From: Hymenopus coronatus
Taxonomy: Eukaryota > Arthropoda > Insecta > Mantodea > Hymenopodidae
Length of the DNA: 64,000 nucleotides
NCBI GenBank assembly: GCA_030762935.1
Contig: CM060899.1
Location: forward strand, 14,553,001-14,617,000
Reading direction: 5' to 3'
Shown one piece after another: positions 36,116 to 47,240 of this stretch (within the stretch, counting starts at the first letter, position 1; every line of letters begins with the position of its first letter). Made by a program: the position numbers and the translations under genes. Below the pieces are notes generated by a model. It was not told the origin of the DNA. It searched no databases and saw only the letters and a list, made by a program, of their open reading frames with translations.

Positions 36116-36417
36116 TGGTCAAATGAATGTGAATAGCTCGCTTTCAAATGTATTGTTTTACATGTTTGTTCAGTTTGTTGTGGACAGTAACTCACTAGAT
36201 TACCTGGCTCGCCACATCCCAACACACACCATTTGAAGATCATGTTGTTGTTCTCTCCTGTTGTAGCAAATACTCTTTGAGGTGAGTGTATCTGTTATTT
36301 TTGGCTACCTCAATCTTCAGTGATTCTGTTGACGTCTCATGGGTCGTCTTTTAGTCGCTGAACATCAGGGTTGTCGTAACTTAGCATTGCGCACAACATT
36401 GAATTAGGAAATAGAAT

Positions 36418-36680
36418 GGAGTTTTATTTATGGCTACTCTTTAACTGTGTGGTTCTCAGTATTCCATTCTATATTGGCCAATTAATTTTGCTCAGAGGTC
36501 CCTTTTTCAGGCTTGAGGTTCTTTTTACGTTCTGCAAATGTAAGACACAGAAATAAAAGCTTTACTTATCTTCATACTAAGGGTTTTTACACCTGAAAAA
36601 ATCCATCATTCTCTGCTGAATTTCAACCTGAAACCTTGGGTATCTCAATGGTAACTATTACATCCAGGAGGTTGACCCGA
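36418..36680 (-). mobile_element. SINE family 1, inverted copy
   Basis: Complemented, it carries the GATGGATTTTTTCAGGTGTA block, AAAGAACCTCAAGCC, ATAGAATGGAATACTGAGAA and CACAGTTAAAGAGTAGCCA. It lies 0.3 kb after the plus-strand copy and so forms a loose inverted pair with it. Confidence 0.75.
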
Positions 36681-37016
36681 TCTAGGAGTTGGCAGCTTCC
36701 TGGGACATGTGTCAAGTTTATAGGTTCACCAGTTATTTAATCACCAGGGTGAAACTCCTGTATCATTTCCCCTAGCCCTAATTTTTGTTTGTAATACCTG
36801 CTTTTACTACATAGGCACTACAGATAAGTTACAGCCTATGTTTAAACTAACTGTGATAGGCTGCAGTGAAGTGATCTCAAGGGTCTCCCAGATGTTTCCA
36901 GACATGCTGATGGGATTGTGTTCAGTACTTTGCCCCCCCCACCCCCCGCCTCTCTGGAGGATTGCAATTGGTCTCTTCTATTGATCATCATTTATGCACA
37001 TACAGATGTTTCCTAT

Positions 37017-37657
37017 TATAGTGTCCCAGCAAGTCACAATACTTTCTCGATGTACAACAAAATTACAAAAGTCATCTTAGTATATCGAGGCCCAAATTAT
37101 ATCAGTGTTTTGTACTTAAACACTACAAAACCAATGACTGTCTTTAATGGACCCTTATAAATTTATTTTATTTTCACTTTTCTAAAGTTAAAAGCCAGTT
37201 AGACCCATTAAAGTCTAGAAGTAACGTTTAAGGATAGAATGACGTAATGACCACTAACATCAAATCCTTTTGCTGGCACGTGTAAGCACAATGCCCAAGA
37301 AGCATTGTATAAAAGCTTCTGCCCTGAAGTTGTTCAGGGCATTCGGACTGCTAGTGTGGACAGGGCTATCATCACATATGTCTGTTCCATGGCAGTCCTC
37401 CTGATTATCATCACTATGAGTAAGTAAAGTGTATATGATGATACTGCCAGATAAAAAAGGGATTTAAACTAAGTGCCATCTCAATAGGGATTTTTGCTTT
37501 ACTTTAGTTCAAAGAATAAGGTATGTGGCTTATATTAATTTCTTTAGCCTCATCTTTCTTTAATAATAATTGGATTTAGTAAAAGGTTAATTATTTTGAA
37601 ACCCCCCCTTTGTGAATGTCACCCCATTCATCTCTTTGAAGATCACATATCACTATA
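37017..37657 (+). repeat. 5' LTR
   Basis: It begins TATAGTGTCC and ends ATCACTATA, so its ends are 7-bp inverted repeats (TATAGTG/CACTATA). It aligns with the 3' LTR through blocks such as TTTAATGGACCCTTATAAAT, AACGTTTAAGGATA and AAGAAGCATTGTA. AAGCATTGTATAAAAGC near 37300 may be the TATA box. Confidence 0.85.
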
Positions 37658-37660
37658 AAT

Positions 37661-37673
37661 TGGTGGCAACGTC
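37661..37673 (+). other. Putative tRNA primer-binding site
   Basis: TGGTGGCAACGTC begins 3 nt after the 5' LTR; the leading TGG fits pairing with a tRNA CCA end. The tRNA was not identified. Confidence 0.6.
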
Positions 37674-38764
37674 TGCCATACCGTTTTGCTTATAATTAAA
37701 TTAAACTTATTGCAAAATTTTTGGGTATTTTAAGAAATATCGCTCTCATAGTAATATGTAAGGTAATTGGAGTTTATTTAATATGTTCAGATCTGAGTGG
37801 GAGATAAAGCCAAGTACTTTCACTATTGTATACATTCATGTTGTTTGCACTATAAGTGCTTTAGCATTAAGGAATGCAGTTGAATATGCTTATGCTTTAA
37901 TCACTGAGTTTTTTTAAGAAATACACTAGCACACATATACAACTGCTAAAAAGTGACATAAGCATAAATTTAAAGGATAAGTCACTGATTCTTGCATACA
38001 GCTAGGCATAAAAGGCAAACTTAGGGTTTTACATGCCCCTTATATAAAATTTACGTCCATCACAATGTTCATGGGACAGTTATGTTTGATGTAGAAACTT
38101 GTTTATTAAAACACCATATTGATCCTGGGTGTCAGGATGAGGTATTAAAGATTGAGCATACAGATTTCTTCTACAATTATTCAACAGGTGAAATACTTTT
38201 GGCACAAAGGATAGGACCTCCTAAGTGTAAAAGGGTGTCTATGTATGCCAGTAATAAGCCCAAAGCTCCTCCTCAGTAAAAGAAAAGATGAAAATTTGTT
38301 TTACTTGCATTTATGTTTCACCGTAGTAGTAATTACAAACGTATTCTGCTCCATTCCCCCCTAGGCCGAGGCCACAGTCAATATGATAGCTGGCAATAGA
38401 AAGTGCCACAGGCCGTAGTAAGCGTAAGTCAGGAGTCGATTGCAGTGCAGGGTTCTGAAAAAAAATTTATGCAAAATTAGATCACAATGGTGACCCAAGA
38501 GGCATAAATTAATGCCCTACAGGAACAGATAGCTTTGCCTTACACCAGCAAAATTGAAGGATGTTTGCTTGGCAAATGTCATTAAAGGATATACAGGGCA
38601 TCCTAAGGGAAGACCTGTAAAAGATTTTGTAGCAAATACTGAGCACTTAACAGTCATAGGTAATTGGGCAAAAGCTGATCAGTTAAATATAGATAGGACA
38701 AAATTAGCAGGTATGGCTTTACAATTTTTCAGAGGAAGATCTGATCTTCAAGGTACCGATGCTG

Positions 38765-40447
38765 AAAGGTGGACTGCAAGATTATCACCCCCCAGCTTTA
38801 AGAAATAACACCCTTTAAATAATAATTAGGCAATTTATTTTTTCAAAATCATAAATATCATGCATCTGTCTAACATGCACCAGATTTAGAACTTTGTATG
38901 TCTGCCGTTGTTGGCATGGCATCCAATAACGCGTTGAGCGAAACTTTCCACCAAATCCTTGGTGGCATTCTGGTCAATACTTTCCCATTTCTCTTGAACC
39001 CTGGTGATTAATTGATCCCTGTTTCATGGTCTGGGTTGTGTAAAATCACAATCTTGAAGTTTGGCCTATAAGTTCTTAATGATATAGAGATCAGACGAAT
39101 TTCCTGGCCAGTCAGTCCAAACGCTGTTGAAGATTCCTTTACCACCTTCACGGTTGTCTTTGCGGTAGAGCTGTTGCTCCATTCTGCATCAAAACACCCA
39201 TATTACCCTTGGGAAACTGGGAGGGGTCATCCATAGTCTTCTTGAATATTGGCAAAATTGACAGTCTATAATGTTGACCATTGAAAGTCTGATTTTATGG
39301 TACAATGTGCCACTCTGTTTTGCCATACCGTGATATGCTACCTGTGACCATGATTTTCAGGGAAAATTTTGGAACAAAGACTGGTGATATACTGGAAGGA
39401 TCATTCGTACGCATCCTTTGATTTTTGATTTTGTCTACTTGGTTTGGCATTGAGTTCAATGGAGCTTTCTCTGTAAAAAGGATATGTACCCTTTTAGATG
39501 TCCTTCTGGAGTGTCATCAACAAAACGTTCCCAGATTAATCTTTCACAAAATTTCATTCGATGATTGATTTTTTTTCACTGAGTAAAGGCTTGACTGGTT
39601 CCTTATATGCAATTTTACCCTAATCAGTGGACCTTACATAGTGCCTTACTGTTGTTACCCCAATTTTCTTCTCACTGTCTTGGAATTCAGTCAAAAAATT
39701 CAGTTTTTTGACAATGCTTCGTATGCCCACAACTTTATCATTACAGATCCCACTGATCCTTCTTTTTGTATTTGCTTATCTTAAGATGGTCTACCACTTC
39801 ATTTTCTGTCCTTGACATCAGTTTACTCTTTTCTAGCCCTCTTTCTCACAGTCTTTCTGTCAACCTTCAGATGTCATGTAATTTATTTTATTGACACCCC
39901 TTGTGCACTAAGAACTTGAATTTTTGTGCATAAATATTCCCTTGCTGTAGGCAGCATCTGTTGAAAAAAAGAAAAAAAATGATTTAAAATGCGTGATAAA
40001 TAAATTAAAAATAATAAAGACAAAAGAACTATAAAGGCTCGAAAAGTTTCTCACTCAGGGTAGAATTTTATAATTTATTTTAACCCAAGCTATGATGTGC
40101 AAATTAACAGCTGTGTAAACGTTTCTTAGCTGAATGCAGATCACAGATACTTGAAGATAAATATCACCAGAACTTTCATTCTTTAATTCACATTTAAGCT
40201 TCACAAAAACCAGCTTCTCTCAGAAAATAAGAAAAAACATGTATCAAATGTAACATCTAGCACATCTTAAGGTCTCACTCATACTGTGTAAACAATGGAA
40301 GTATCAGTAACTGGAATCAATACAACACACATTGTTGTTTTACAAGCAGTATATTGGGTACCAAAAGGCGATTGAATTTAAAACTGAGAAGCAAAGCAAA
40401 TGGTGCGCTGAAATATTTGGGGGGTGAGAAACTTTCGGTCCAACCTG
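38765..40447 (-). mobile_element. Tc1-like transposon inserted in gag
   Basis: The left end reads TGGACTGCAAGATTATCACC (38770) followed by CCCCA. The complement of the right end reads TGGACCGAAAGTTTCTCACC followed by CCCCA. The right target dinucleotide is TA (40448); the left is TG, probably mutated TA. An additional left-oriented copy of the end motif (CGAAAAGTTTCTCAC) lies at 40040, so the last 400 bp are themselves flanked by inverted ends. The transposase gene runs on the minus strand. Confidence 0.85.
38840..40000 (-). pseudogene. Tc1-like transposase pseudogene
   Basis: On the minus strand the reading, with several frame changes and stops, includes LMSRTENEVVDHLK (about 39800), FCERLIWERFVDDTPEG (about 39540), MVTGSISRYGKTEWHIVP (about 39340), KTMDDPSQFPKGN, VLMQNGAT where the family usually has an acidic residue after Q, WTDWPGNSSDLYIIKNL (about 39110) and LITRVQEKWESIDQNATKDL (about 38990). 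The order is that of Tc1 transposases. The changed QN block and the frame breaks show it is inactive. Confidence 0.8.
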
Positions 40448-41149
40448 TACCTGGGAAGTGTTTAAAACTGCTTTAATTACTCGCTTTACTGAGAAATTAC
40501 TGCCCCAATACCATTATACAGCCCTGCTCGAAAGGCAGATGAGACCGTCACAATGTTTGCTGATAGGTGCAGACATATCTGTCTAAAGACGATTTGTAGG
40601 GTGGAAAATGCCGACACACAGAAAATGATTAATGAGGAGGCCGATCGACAGCTATTAGCTGCTTTTATGAATGGTCCTCGAGGAACGGTCGGGCAACAGG
40701 TTTGATTCCAGATGCCTGATAGCTTGACAGTTGCAATCAGAATTGCTACTACAGTAGAGAATGCTGAGAGACAGTACAGCAGTGCACAAACTAAACTATC
40801 TGATAAATCAGAGAGAAAGGTATTTTTATGCGAGCTAATAAAACTTGTTTTAGATGTATATGGGTTAACTGTAGAATGAGGATGTTGAACAATAAACCAA
40901 GGCCAGGAGTAGGACAAGGACATGGTCAGAATAAGCATGTAACATAGGGCAGAAGCCACATGGTACTCGTTTTACATGCCTGAAATGTAATATACCTGGG
41001 CATAATGCTAAATTTTGTTGTTGGCAAGGACCGGCGGGAAACGGATTGGCCTTGCCACAGAGCGGGAACCCGGCACCTCAGAGGCACTACTGCTTCCTGC
41101 CAATGTAATATACCAATTCAATATATATAAAGAAATATTATTGCAAGTA

Positions 41150-41540
41150 CAGAAGCTAAAGCTAGAGCTATGTTGGTAGATACAGGGGCAAGCTTTTCTG
41201 CTCTTAAACAAGGGATCATAAATCAGATTTACATGGCCATATCCTCTAGGATTACTGCCATTGCAGTTATAGGGGAAGTTTTGGACATTAAAGGAGATCA
41301 GTATATAATTCATATCATGATGGAATTATAGGGTTAGACCAATTGAGAGATTTGGAGGCTGTGATAGATTCCCTAAATGCTAAGTTACATACAGAGTTTG
41401 GGAGTGTAGGATTAGAGCTCACAAGGATATGCTCTGAGCCAGATATGATCACCCCGAGAAAGGGTACTGTCCGTATGCTGAAAGGAAGGGAAGATAATTG
41501 CAAACATACAAACAGCTGGAATATCGTATTAGCATAAAAC
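41150..41540 (+). pseudogene. Retroelement aspartic protease remnant
   Basis: AMLVDTGASFSAL is encoded at 41167-41205, the active-site block of retroelement proteases, with the catalytic Asp kept. A stop follows around 41330, and the frame that continues (41343-41537) has no recognised domain. Confidence 0.75.
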
Positions 41541-42529
41541 ACCATAATACCTCCTAGGTTAGAAACCCATGTTCTTACATGCATACAGAAATTAAAGAGT
41601 AAACCTTTTCCCTCTGAGATATATATCGAGCCTGTAGATGTTCAAGAAAATAAAGTTTATGTAGCTAGGGCTGTGATTAAGCTCTGCTTCATAAGTGAAA
41701 GCCATAACACAAACTCATTAACTTGGCTTAGACAAGGAAAGAAGAAGCTACCAAGTGATTAAATAGTGTATGATGAGAGTTTTAATAAGAAAGGGAGCAT
41801 AGGTAGGTGAGGCTTCGGAGTTGGATGAGACATTGAGATTAGGAAGTGTTCTGTTAATAGATATGGGGAGTGCACAAGTATTAATGTGCGGGACTTGCAA
41901 GTCAATTTTGGAAGAGCCTGCCATCCAAAGTCAAGGCAAGTTGTTCTTGACGTTGTTTTGGGCACGGGAATGCCGGAGGAGTGGAAGGAAAGTAACTGTA
42001 AGTTTTTTCCAGTGGGCAATGTACCTACCTCGGAGAAGGTAGTGGTCCAAAGGGTGCTCAACACTTGACCTCGAAAGCAGCAGGGGTCAGGGCTCCCTCG
42101 GTGTGTCCCAATAGAACTCCATATATGACTGGAGTGGCGGGGAACCTGCACATAAACATGTATGTAAGTACTACTTTTATTATGAGGGGAAAAGTGAGAG
42201 AATTAGACCTGCATTCCCTAAATCCAATGTACAGACCATTGGTGGATGTCAGGGAGTCATGAACCCAGAATCCTTTGTTAATACATGTGTCGGTTGTAAT
42301 GAGATAGAAAGTAATAGTAATCAACTATATGCCATGAGAGTAACCAGACCCAGCCTAAAAGAGAAAAAAAGGAACTTTGAACACATAGAAAGATGTACTT
42401 AGAATAGTTATACAGGATGTTAAGAAATAAATCGTTCCACCTAAAATCAAGGGAAAAAGATACTATTGCTTCAGTGATAAATGACTATACACCTCTATTT
42501 CTAGATGAGGCATCAAGAGTACATCAGTA

Positions 42530-43790
42530 GTAGAACATGAAATCGATACAGGGGTTGTGAAACCAATTAAGCTAACTCCTTATAGAGTACCATTTTCGTT
42601 GAAAGGTGAGCTTAGAAGACAAATTCAGCAAATGCTTAAACCAAAGATTATAAAACGCCAAAAATCTTGTTTATTTGTACCGAAAAAAGCTCTAGATGTG
42701 GTAGTTAAGTATCGCCTTTGTGTGCATTTCAGATGATTGAATGCAGTCACAAAAGTCCCTTCGTGGCCTATTCAAGGTATAAAAGAGAATTTATTAGTGC
42801 TTTCTGGTAATGCATTTTTCTCAATAATTGACATTAATTTCGCTTACTGTGCAATCAAGGTCAAAGAGGAGGATCGACCTAAAACTGCCTTTGTTTATCC
42901 AGAAGGGAGCTACCAATATATCCACTTGCCTATGGTCTTGTAACTGCACTTATGACATGGTCTAAGGCTATTGACTTGATCATGGGAAACTTAAAAGGAA
43001 TTGTTTGTCTAGTCTATATGAATAATATAATGGTTTTCGGGAAAACAATAGAAGAACATGTCAAACAGGTAAGAACAGTTTTTGACAAGCTTCGGAGTGA
43101 TAATTTATAACCTAGCTTAGAAAAGTGCCATGTCGCTAAATCAGAAGTTGTATACATAGGCCACACTGTCAACCTACAAGGAATTAAACTAGATAAAAGT
43201 AAGGTAGAAGCAATTAAGAAACGGGCACGACCATGCACTGTGAAGCAGGTATGCTCTTTTCTAGGTGCCATAGGTTAGCGTGCATTTATTCAAACTTTTC
43301 AACTATTAGTAAACCACTCATGCAATTAACAAAATAAAACCAGAAATTTGAATGGAAGGAAGCTACAGAGCGTGCTTTTAATTCTTTAAAATATGGGCTG
43401 ACATCATCCTCGGTACTAGCATATCCCAATTTCTCTGAACTATTTGTATTAGTTTGCGACTCATCTAATTATGACATATCTGCCAAATTGTCATAAGCAT
43501 GGCCTGGATAGACCCATAGCATATGCCAGCAGATTGTTAACTACCCCCAAATTAATTACACTACTACCAAAAAAAAGTTATTAAGGTAGTTTTCCGAATT
43601 AAGAAATTCAGAATTTAGCTGTTTGGGCATAAATTCACAATATTCACTTACGACAAAGCTTTGATTTGGCTGCTTACAACAAAGAACTCCCCTAGTGCTA
43701 GAATAACTTGGTGGATGCTAGCGTTAAGTGAATAAGGGTAATGGTAAGGCTAATGTTGTACCTGATGCATTGTCCCTCCTGGAGGAGGCA
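42530..43790 (+). pseudogene. Reverse transcriptase / RNase H remnant
   Basis: Blocks in order are VVKPIKLTPYRVPFS, CLFVPKKALD, VKYRLCVHF followed by a stop, NAFFSIIDINFAY, RPKTAFVYPEGSYQY and, near 43000, GIVCLVYMNNIMVFGK. The catalytic Y-x-D-D box reads YMNN (43015-43026), so both catalytic aspartates are asparagines. Downstream KCHVAKSEVVYIGHTVN and RARPCTVKQVCSFLGAIG finish the RT, and RNase H and connection pieces (LVCDSSNYD; NKGNGKANVVPDALS) reach 43790. At least five stops interrupt it. Confidence 0.85.
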
Positions 43791-43929
43791 CTAAGGCTGC
43801 GGGGTGTGCTGGGGGGACTGGAGTGTTGCATCTCTTGGTACAAGCCAAGGTGTCGAAGATGGAGGGGGAGGGAGCTCCTGACAGTCCTCCCTCTGCTCTC
43901 CTCTGTCTTGCATCTCCATTATCTTGTGA

Positions 43930-44525
43930 TGATCTAAGAAAAGAACAACTGGGCAATAATTACTGTCAACAATTAATACAGGAAGCAGCGCAAGGTTTAA
44001 ATAATTTGGTTACTGTTGATAATGATGGAATTATATATGTTAATGCTAAACAAAAAAGTAAAATACTTGTACCAAGTTCACTAGTGAAAAACATTATTTC
44101 AATGCACCATGACACAACTTATAGTTCACACCAAGGTTGAAGCGCACACAGGCTATAATTGAGCAAAAATATTTTAACCAACTCTTAAAATAGGTATAAG
44201 CACTTACATACAAAATTGTCAGACATTTGCTGTCAGGAAAATTGCTAAAATACCAATTGCACGTTTAGGAATATTAGATACAACTACTAGGCCATTTCAG
44301 AAGATTTCCCTAGATATAACAGGGCCACTAAATATAACTAGTTCATGGAACTGCTATATGTTGACCTTCATGGATTATTTCAGTAAGCATCCAGATGCTA
44401 TCCCTATTTTGGATCAATTTACAGCTACGGTTGGTTACAATAGCGCTAGTAACAAAAATATTCCCTAGGTATGGAGCTCCCAAGAAAATTTTGACGGTAT
44501 ATTCTCAATTTATAGTAACAAATTA
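43930..44525 (+). pseudogene. Integrase remnant, C-terminally deleted
   Basis: The frame 43823-44140 holds CQQLIQEAAQGLNNLV and KILVPSSLVKNIISMHHD, typical of the region before the zinc-binding domain. Later, in other frames, PFQKISLDITGPL (44292) marks the catalytic core start, and FPRYGAPKKILTVYSQF (44463) matches the second core block, with the usual acidic residue replaced. Sequence then switches directly to env-like sequence, so the third acidic residue and C-terminus are deleted. Confidence 0.75.
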
Positions 44526-44529
44526 TGCA

Positions 44530-45675
44530 ACTTAGGGAAGGGTTAGATATGTTAGGTATGGGGAGGTTGAGTGCAACTATTGTACCACCAAGAAACCTCT
44601 ACCATATCCTTCAAACTGTTGGAACCCGACTACCCATGGGAACCTCTTTACTAGCAGGGGTAGACCTAACTAGTACGCACACGTATTATGATATGTGTAA
44701 TGTCATAGCTTATTCCATCCCCGGGACTGTAAGACTACTTATTCAAATACCATTAAGGGGACTGAATAGAACAGTGGATTTATACAGGGTGTTTGTTACC
44801 ACTGCTGATTGGGATTTTTGAAATAGATAGATTTCTAACCGTAGATACCTCAGAGCAGTATCTGGGAGTACCAAAGGACAGACAAAAATACTCCTTACTT
44901 ACGGAATCCCTTCTGCACAAGTGTAAATCCGGCTAGATATTTATTTGTCCAGTGCACTTTGCCCTGTATTCTCCTACCTCTCCAACTTGTGTGTCCTCTC
45001 TATTTTTCGACCAAGAGAAAAATGTCCAAGGACTATACAAATACTCCAAATACCACTTCTGTATGACATCACATAAAGTCAAAAAAGAAAAGCTATTGGG
45101 GTATGCTGTATCATCACCATTAAAAATTGCTAAAACATGTTAGGCTAGAAAAGAGGATTCTAGGGAGCTGCTAATCCTACATGGAATGGAACTTCTCACA
45201 GACAACTTAGACTGCTGCTATCACTCTGAGTTGGTGACCTAACTGCCCGCCATCATGGTCCCTGACATTAACAGCCAGAGGAAGTAAGGAAGTTCACCAT
45301 CGCAACTCTCACACCTATGAATCTTCGCAGCCTGGAAGCTATCTGAGCTCAGATTCAAAGTGACAACTAACCACCTCAGATGCCGCTCCAGCAATTGATG
45401 GACAACGTGTGTGAAGTCCCACTTTCGAGCAAGGCGACTCAATCCCTGTTACTACTGGAGAAGAGATTTGTGGTGTACTCCTACTGCTGTGCATTGCAGC
45501 AATGGTTCTAGTCATCAAGCATCGAGGTCCAAATCTCCTAGTTCGCCACAGGCAAATGCACAAAAGGGAACCACAACTTTCCCCAGAGTTGCACGAATTC
45601 ATGTCCACAACTTTATCTCAATTGGAAGTATATTCTCCTACTGTGGGTTGTGCTACCACTGGAATTTTTTACTAG
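44530..45675 (+). pseudogene. env remnant (retroviral-type envelope glycoprotein)
   Basis: Two open pieces (44525-44821; 44952-45143) contain an ectodomain-like series with conserved-looking cysteines and proline-rich loops (LIQIPLRGLNR; CPVHFALYSPTSPTC; SLFFDQEKNVQGLYKY). After stops and frame changes a hydrophobic segment GVLLLLCIAAMVLVIKHRG at about 45463-45519 looks like the transmembrane anchor, followed by a basic and polar tail ending at TAG 45673. Position between integrase and the 3' LTR, and the single anchor near the end, support env. The N-terminal part with signal peptide and cleavage site is missing. Confidence 0.7.
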
Positions 45676-45965
45676 ATAAGAGAACTTTGAAAATGTAAAC
45701 TGCAAAATATTGACAAGGGGAACTTTAATCACACAATTACCTAGCACGTTTATAGTTTGTTTTATTTTATGTATGTAATATGAAAATACATAATTATAGA
45801 TTAGGTGAGATGGTATCGATATTTCAGTTTATCTGAAACAAACGACGCCTAGTAAATATCAAATGTGGTAGTGTCATAGAACACTTACAAATTCATATAT
45901 ACTTGCCTATGTTTTCAAATTCACTCTGGGTTACAATCCCACAGCTTCTTACAATTTGGGGAGTA

Positions 45966-46590
45966 TATAGTGTCCTAGCAAGTCGCACTACTTTCTCGAT
46001 GTACATTGTCATCTTAGTACATCAAGGCCCTATTTATATCAGTGTTTTCTGTTTATACTGAAACACTATAAAACCAATAACTCTCTTTAATGGACCCTTA
46101 TAAATTTATTGTACTGTCACTTCTCTAAGGTTAAAAGCTAGTTAGGCCCATTAAAGCCTATAGGTAACGTTTAAGGATAAAATGACATAATGACCATATC
46201 CTTGATAAATCCCAGTCCAAATCATCTACTCATATCCTTTCGCTGGCATGTGTAAGAATAAAGCTTAAGAAGCATTGTAAAAAAGCTTCTGCCACGAAGT
46301 TCTTCGACGAAGTTGGACTGATACTGTGAACAGAGCTATCATCATGAGTGTCTTCGTGATTACCATCATATGTGTAAGTAAGGTGTAAATGGTAATTACT
46401 GCCCGATAAAAAAAGAGATTTAATCTAAGTGCCCTCTCAGTAGGGATTTTTTCTGTACTTTAGTTAGTTCAATAAGGTATTTGGCTTGTATTAATTTCTT
46501 TAGTCTCATCTTTAATTAATAATAATTAGACTAAGTAGAAGGGTAATTATTTTATTTCAAATCCCCTTTATCAAAGACACCCAATTCCTA
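45966..46590 (+). repeat. 3' LTR, 3' end lost
   Basis: It starts TATAGTGTCC after a short purine stretch (TTTGGGGAG), probably the polypurine tract. It aligns with the 5' LTR up to about CACCCAATTC (46585), but the last ~65 bp with the CACTATA end are missing, so no target duplication can be read. Confidence 0.8.
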
Positions 46591-46599
46591 ACGTTCGAC

Positions 46600-47050
46600 C
46601 TTAAAGTCCTTCAGACTTCCATCGAGCATTTTTTTAAATTAGCATTCAGTTCCTTGAGCCACTGGTTCTTCCTACATTACCCTAACCTGTTCCCTAAGGT
46701 CTTCCAGAATGTCAATATGTTCTTCAACATATTCTAAATCATTAATGCATTGGTCAAGCCACTTCATCCTTCTTTCATGTCCTGCACACTGGCCAGTTGT
46801 GCATTGATTTTGGCTGATAACTGTCTTTGTTTTACATCATGCAATTTGGATATGTTGCTTCATTTCTCATTTTTTCTATGCTGGAATACATTTTTGCCTC
46901 TATGTTCTCCATTGTGGTTTCACTCCAAGTTAAAACCTATCTGCATCGTGTTCTCCATATTTATACCCATTTTCTTTATTTTACCCAATAGAGTTTTCGT
47001 CATCTTAATTTCACTTCTGAAATTAAACGCTGTTTTATTTAAGGATGCTC
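46600..47050 (-). pseudogene. Possible coiled-coil ORF remnant
   Basis: Minus-strand frames read TTMENIEAKMYSSIEKMRNE (near 46900), QLSAKINAQLASVQDMKEG and MKWLDQCINDLEYVEEHIDI then LEDLREQVRVM (near 46700), broken by stops. The heptad-like pattern suggests a coiled coil, as in retroelement ORF1/gag proteins, but no specific family is recognised. Confidence 0.3.
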
Positions 47051-47079
47051 CAAAACTGCTGTGGTTCAACGTGCCATTG

Positions 47080-47240
47080 TATTCTGGGCACGAAAGACTG
47101 CTTAATTTTGCTCAGAGGCCTCTTTATCATGCTTAAAGTTTTCTTACGTGCCATAGATCTATGACACAGGACCATCAGCTTTACTTCCCTTCCAAAGGAA
47201 GCCATGCTAAAATGTTTACAGCTGGAGAAAGCCATAATTA
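47080..47240 (-). mobile_element. SINE family 1, inverted partial copy
   Basis: Complemented, it contains TTTTAGCATGGCTTCCTTTG, GAAGTAAAGCTGATGGTCC and GCCTCTGAGCAAAATTAAGC. The tRNA-like head is missing. Confidence 0.75.

Larger units (their letters stand above)
38500..41060 (+). pseudogene. gag remnant, interrupted by a Tc1 element
   Basis: The first part (38554-38764) reads IKGYTGHPKGRPVKDFV and MALQFFRGRSDLQG, a Gypsy-type capsid region. After the Tc1 insertion, the frame resumes at 40450 with TWEVFKTALITRF. Downstream, frames change several times. A zinc knuckle CLKCNIPGHNAKFC with the CX2CX4HX4C spacing is at 40978-41019, and a decayed possible first knuckle (CFRCIWVNC) lies near 40850. 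Another short frame at 38082-38279 may be leader or N-terminal gag. The minus-strand frame at 40486-40959 is an antisense shadow. Confidence 0.8.
37017..46590 (+). mobile_element. Gypsy-like LTR retrotransposon with env (endogenous-retrovirus-like), dead
   Basis: Two LTRs, a primer-binding site, remnants of gag, protease, reverse transcriptase, RNase H, integrase and env occur in that order on the plus strand. A Tc1 element (38765-40447) interrupts gag, so the element itself is about 7.9 kb. All genes have stops or frameshifts, and a deletion joins the integrase to the env region. The LTRs differ by many substitutions and indels by eye, so the insertion is old. It lies in the intron between 34147 and 51701 in the same orientation as the zinc-finger gene. 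Order and env place it with insect-type errantivirus-like or other env-bearing Gypsy elements; the clade is not determined. Confidence 0.9.

Noticed and set aside
37300..37310. Host promoter at TATAAAAG
   Set aside because: It lies inside the 5' LTR and is better explained as the LTR's own TATA box.
40486..40959. 157-codon minus-strand frame
   Set aside because: It is the antisense of the gag region, whose plus-strand reading is clearly homologous to Gypsy gag.
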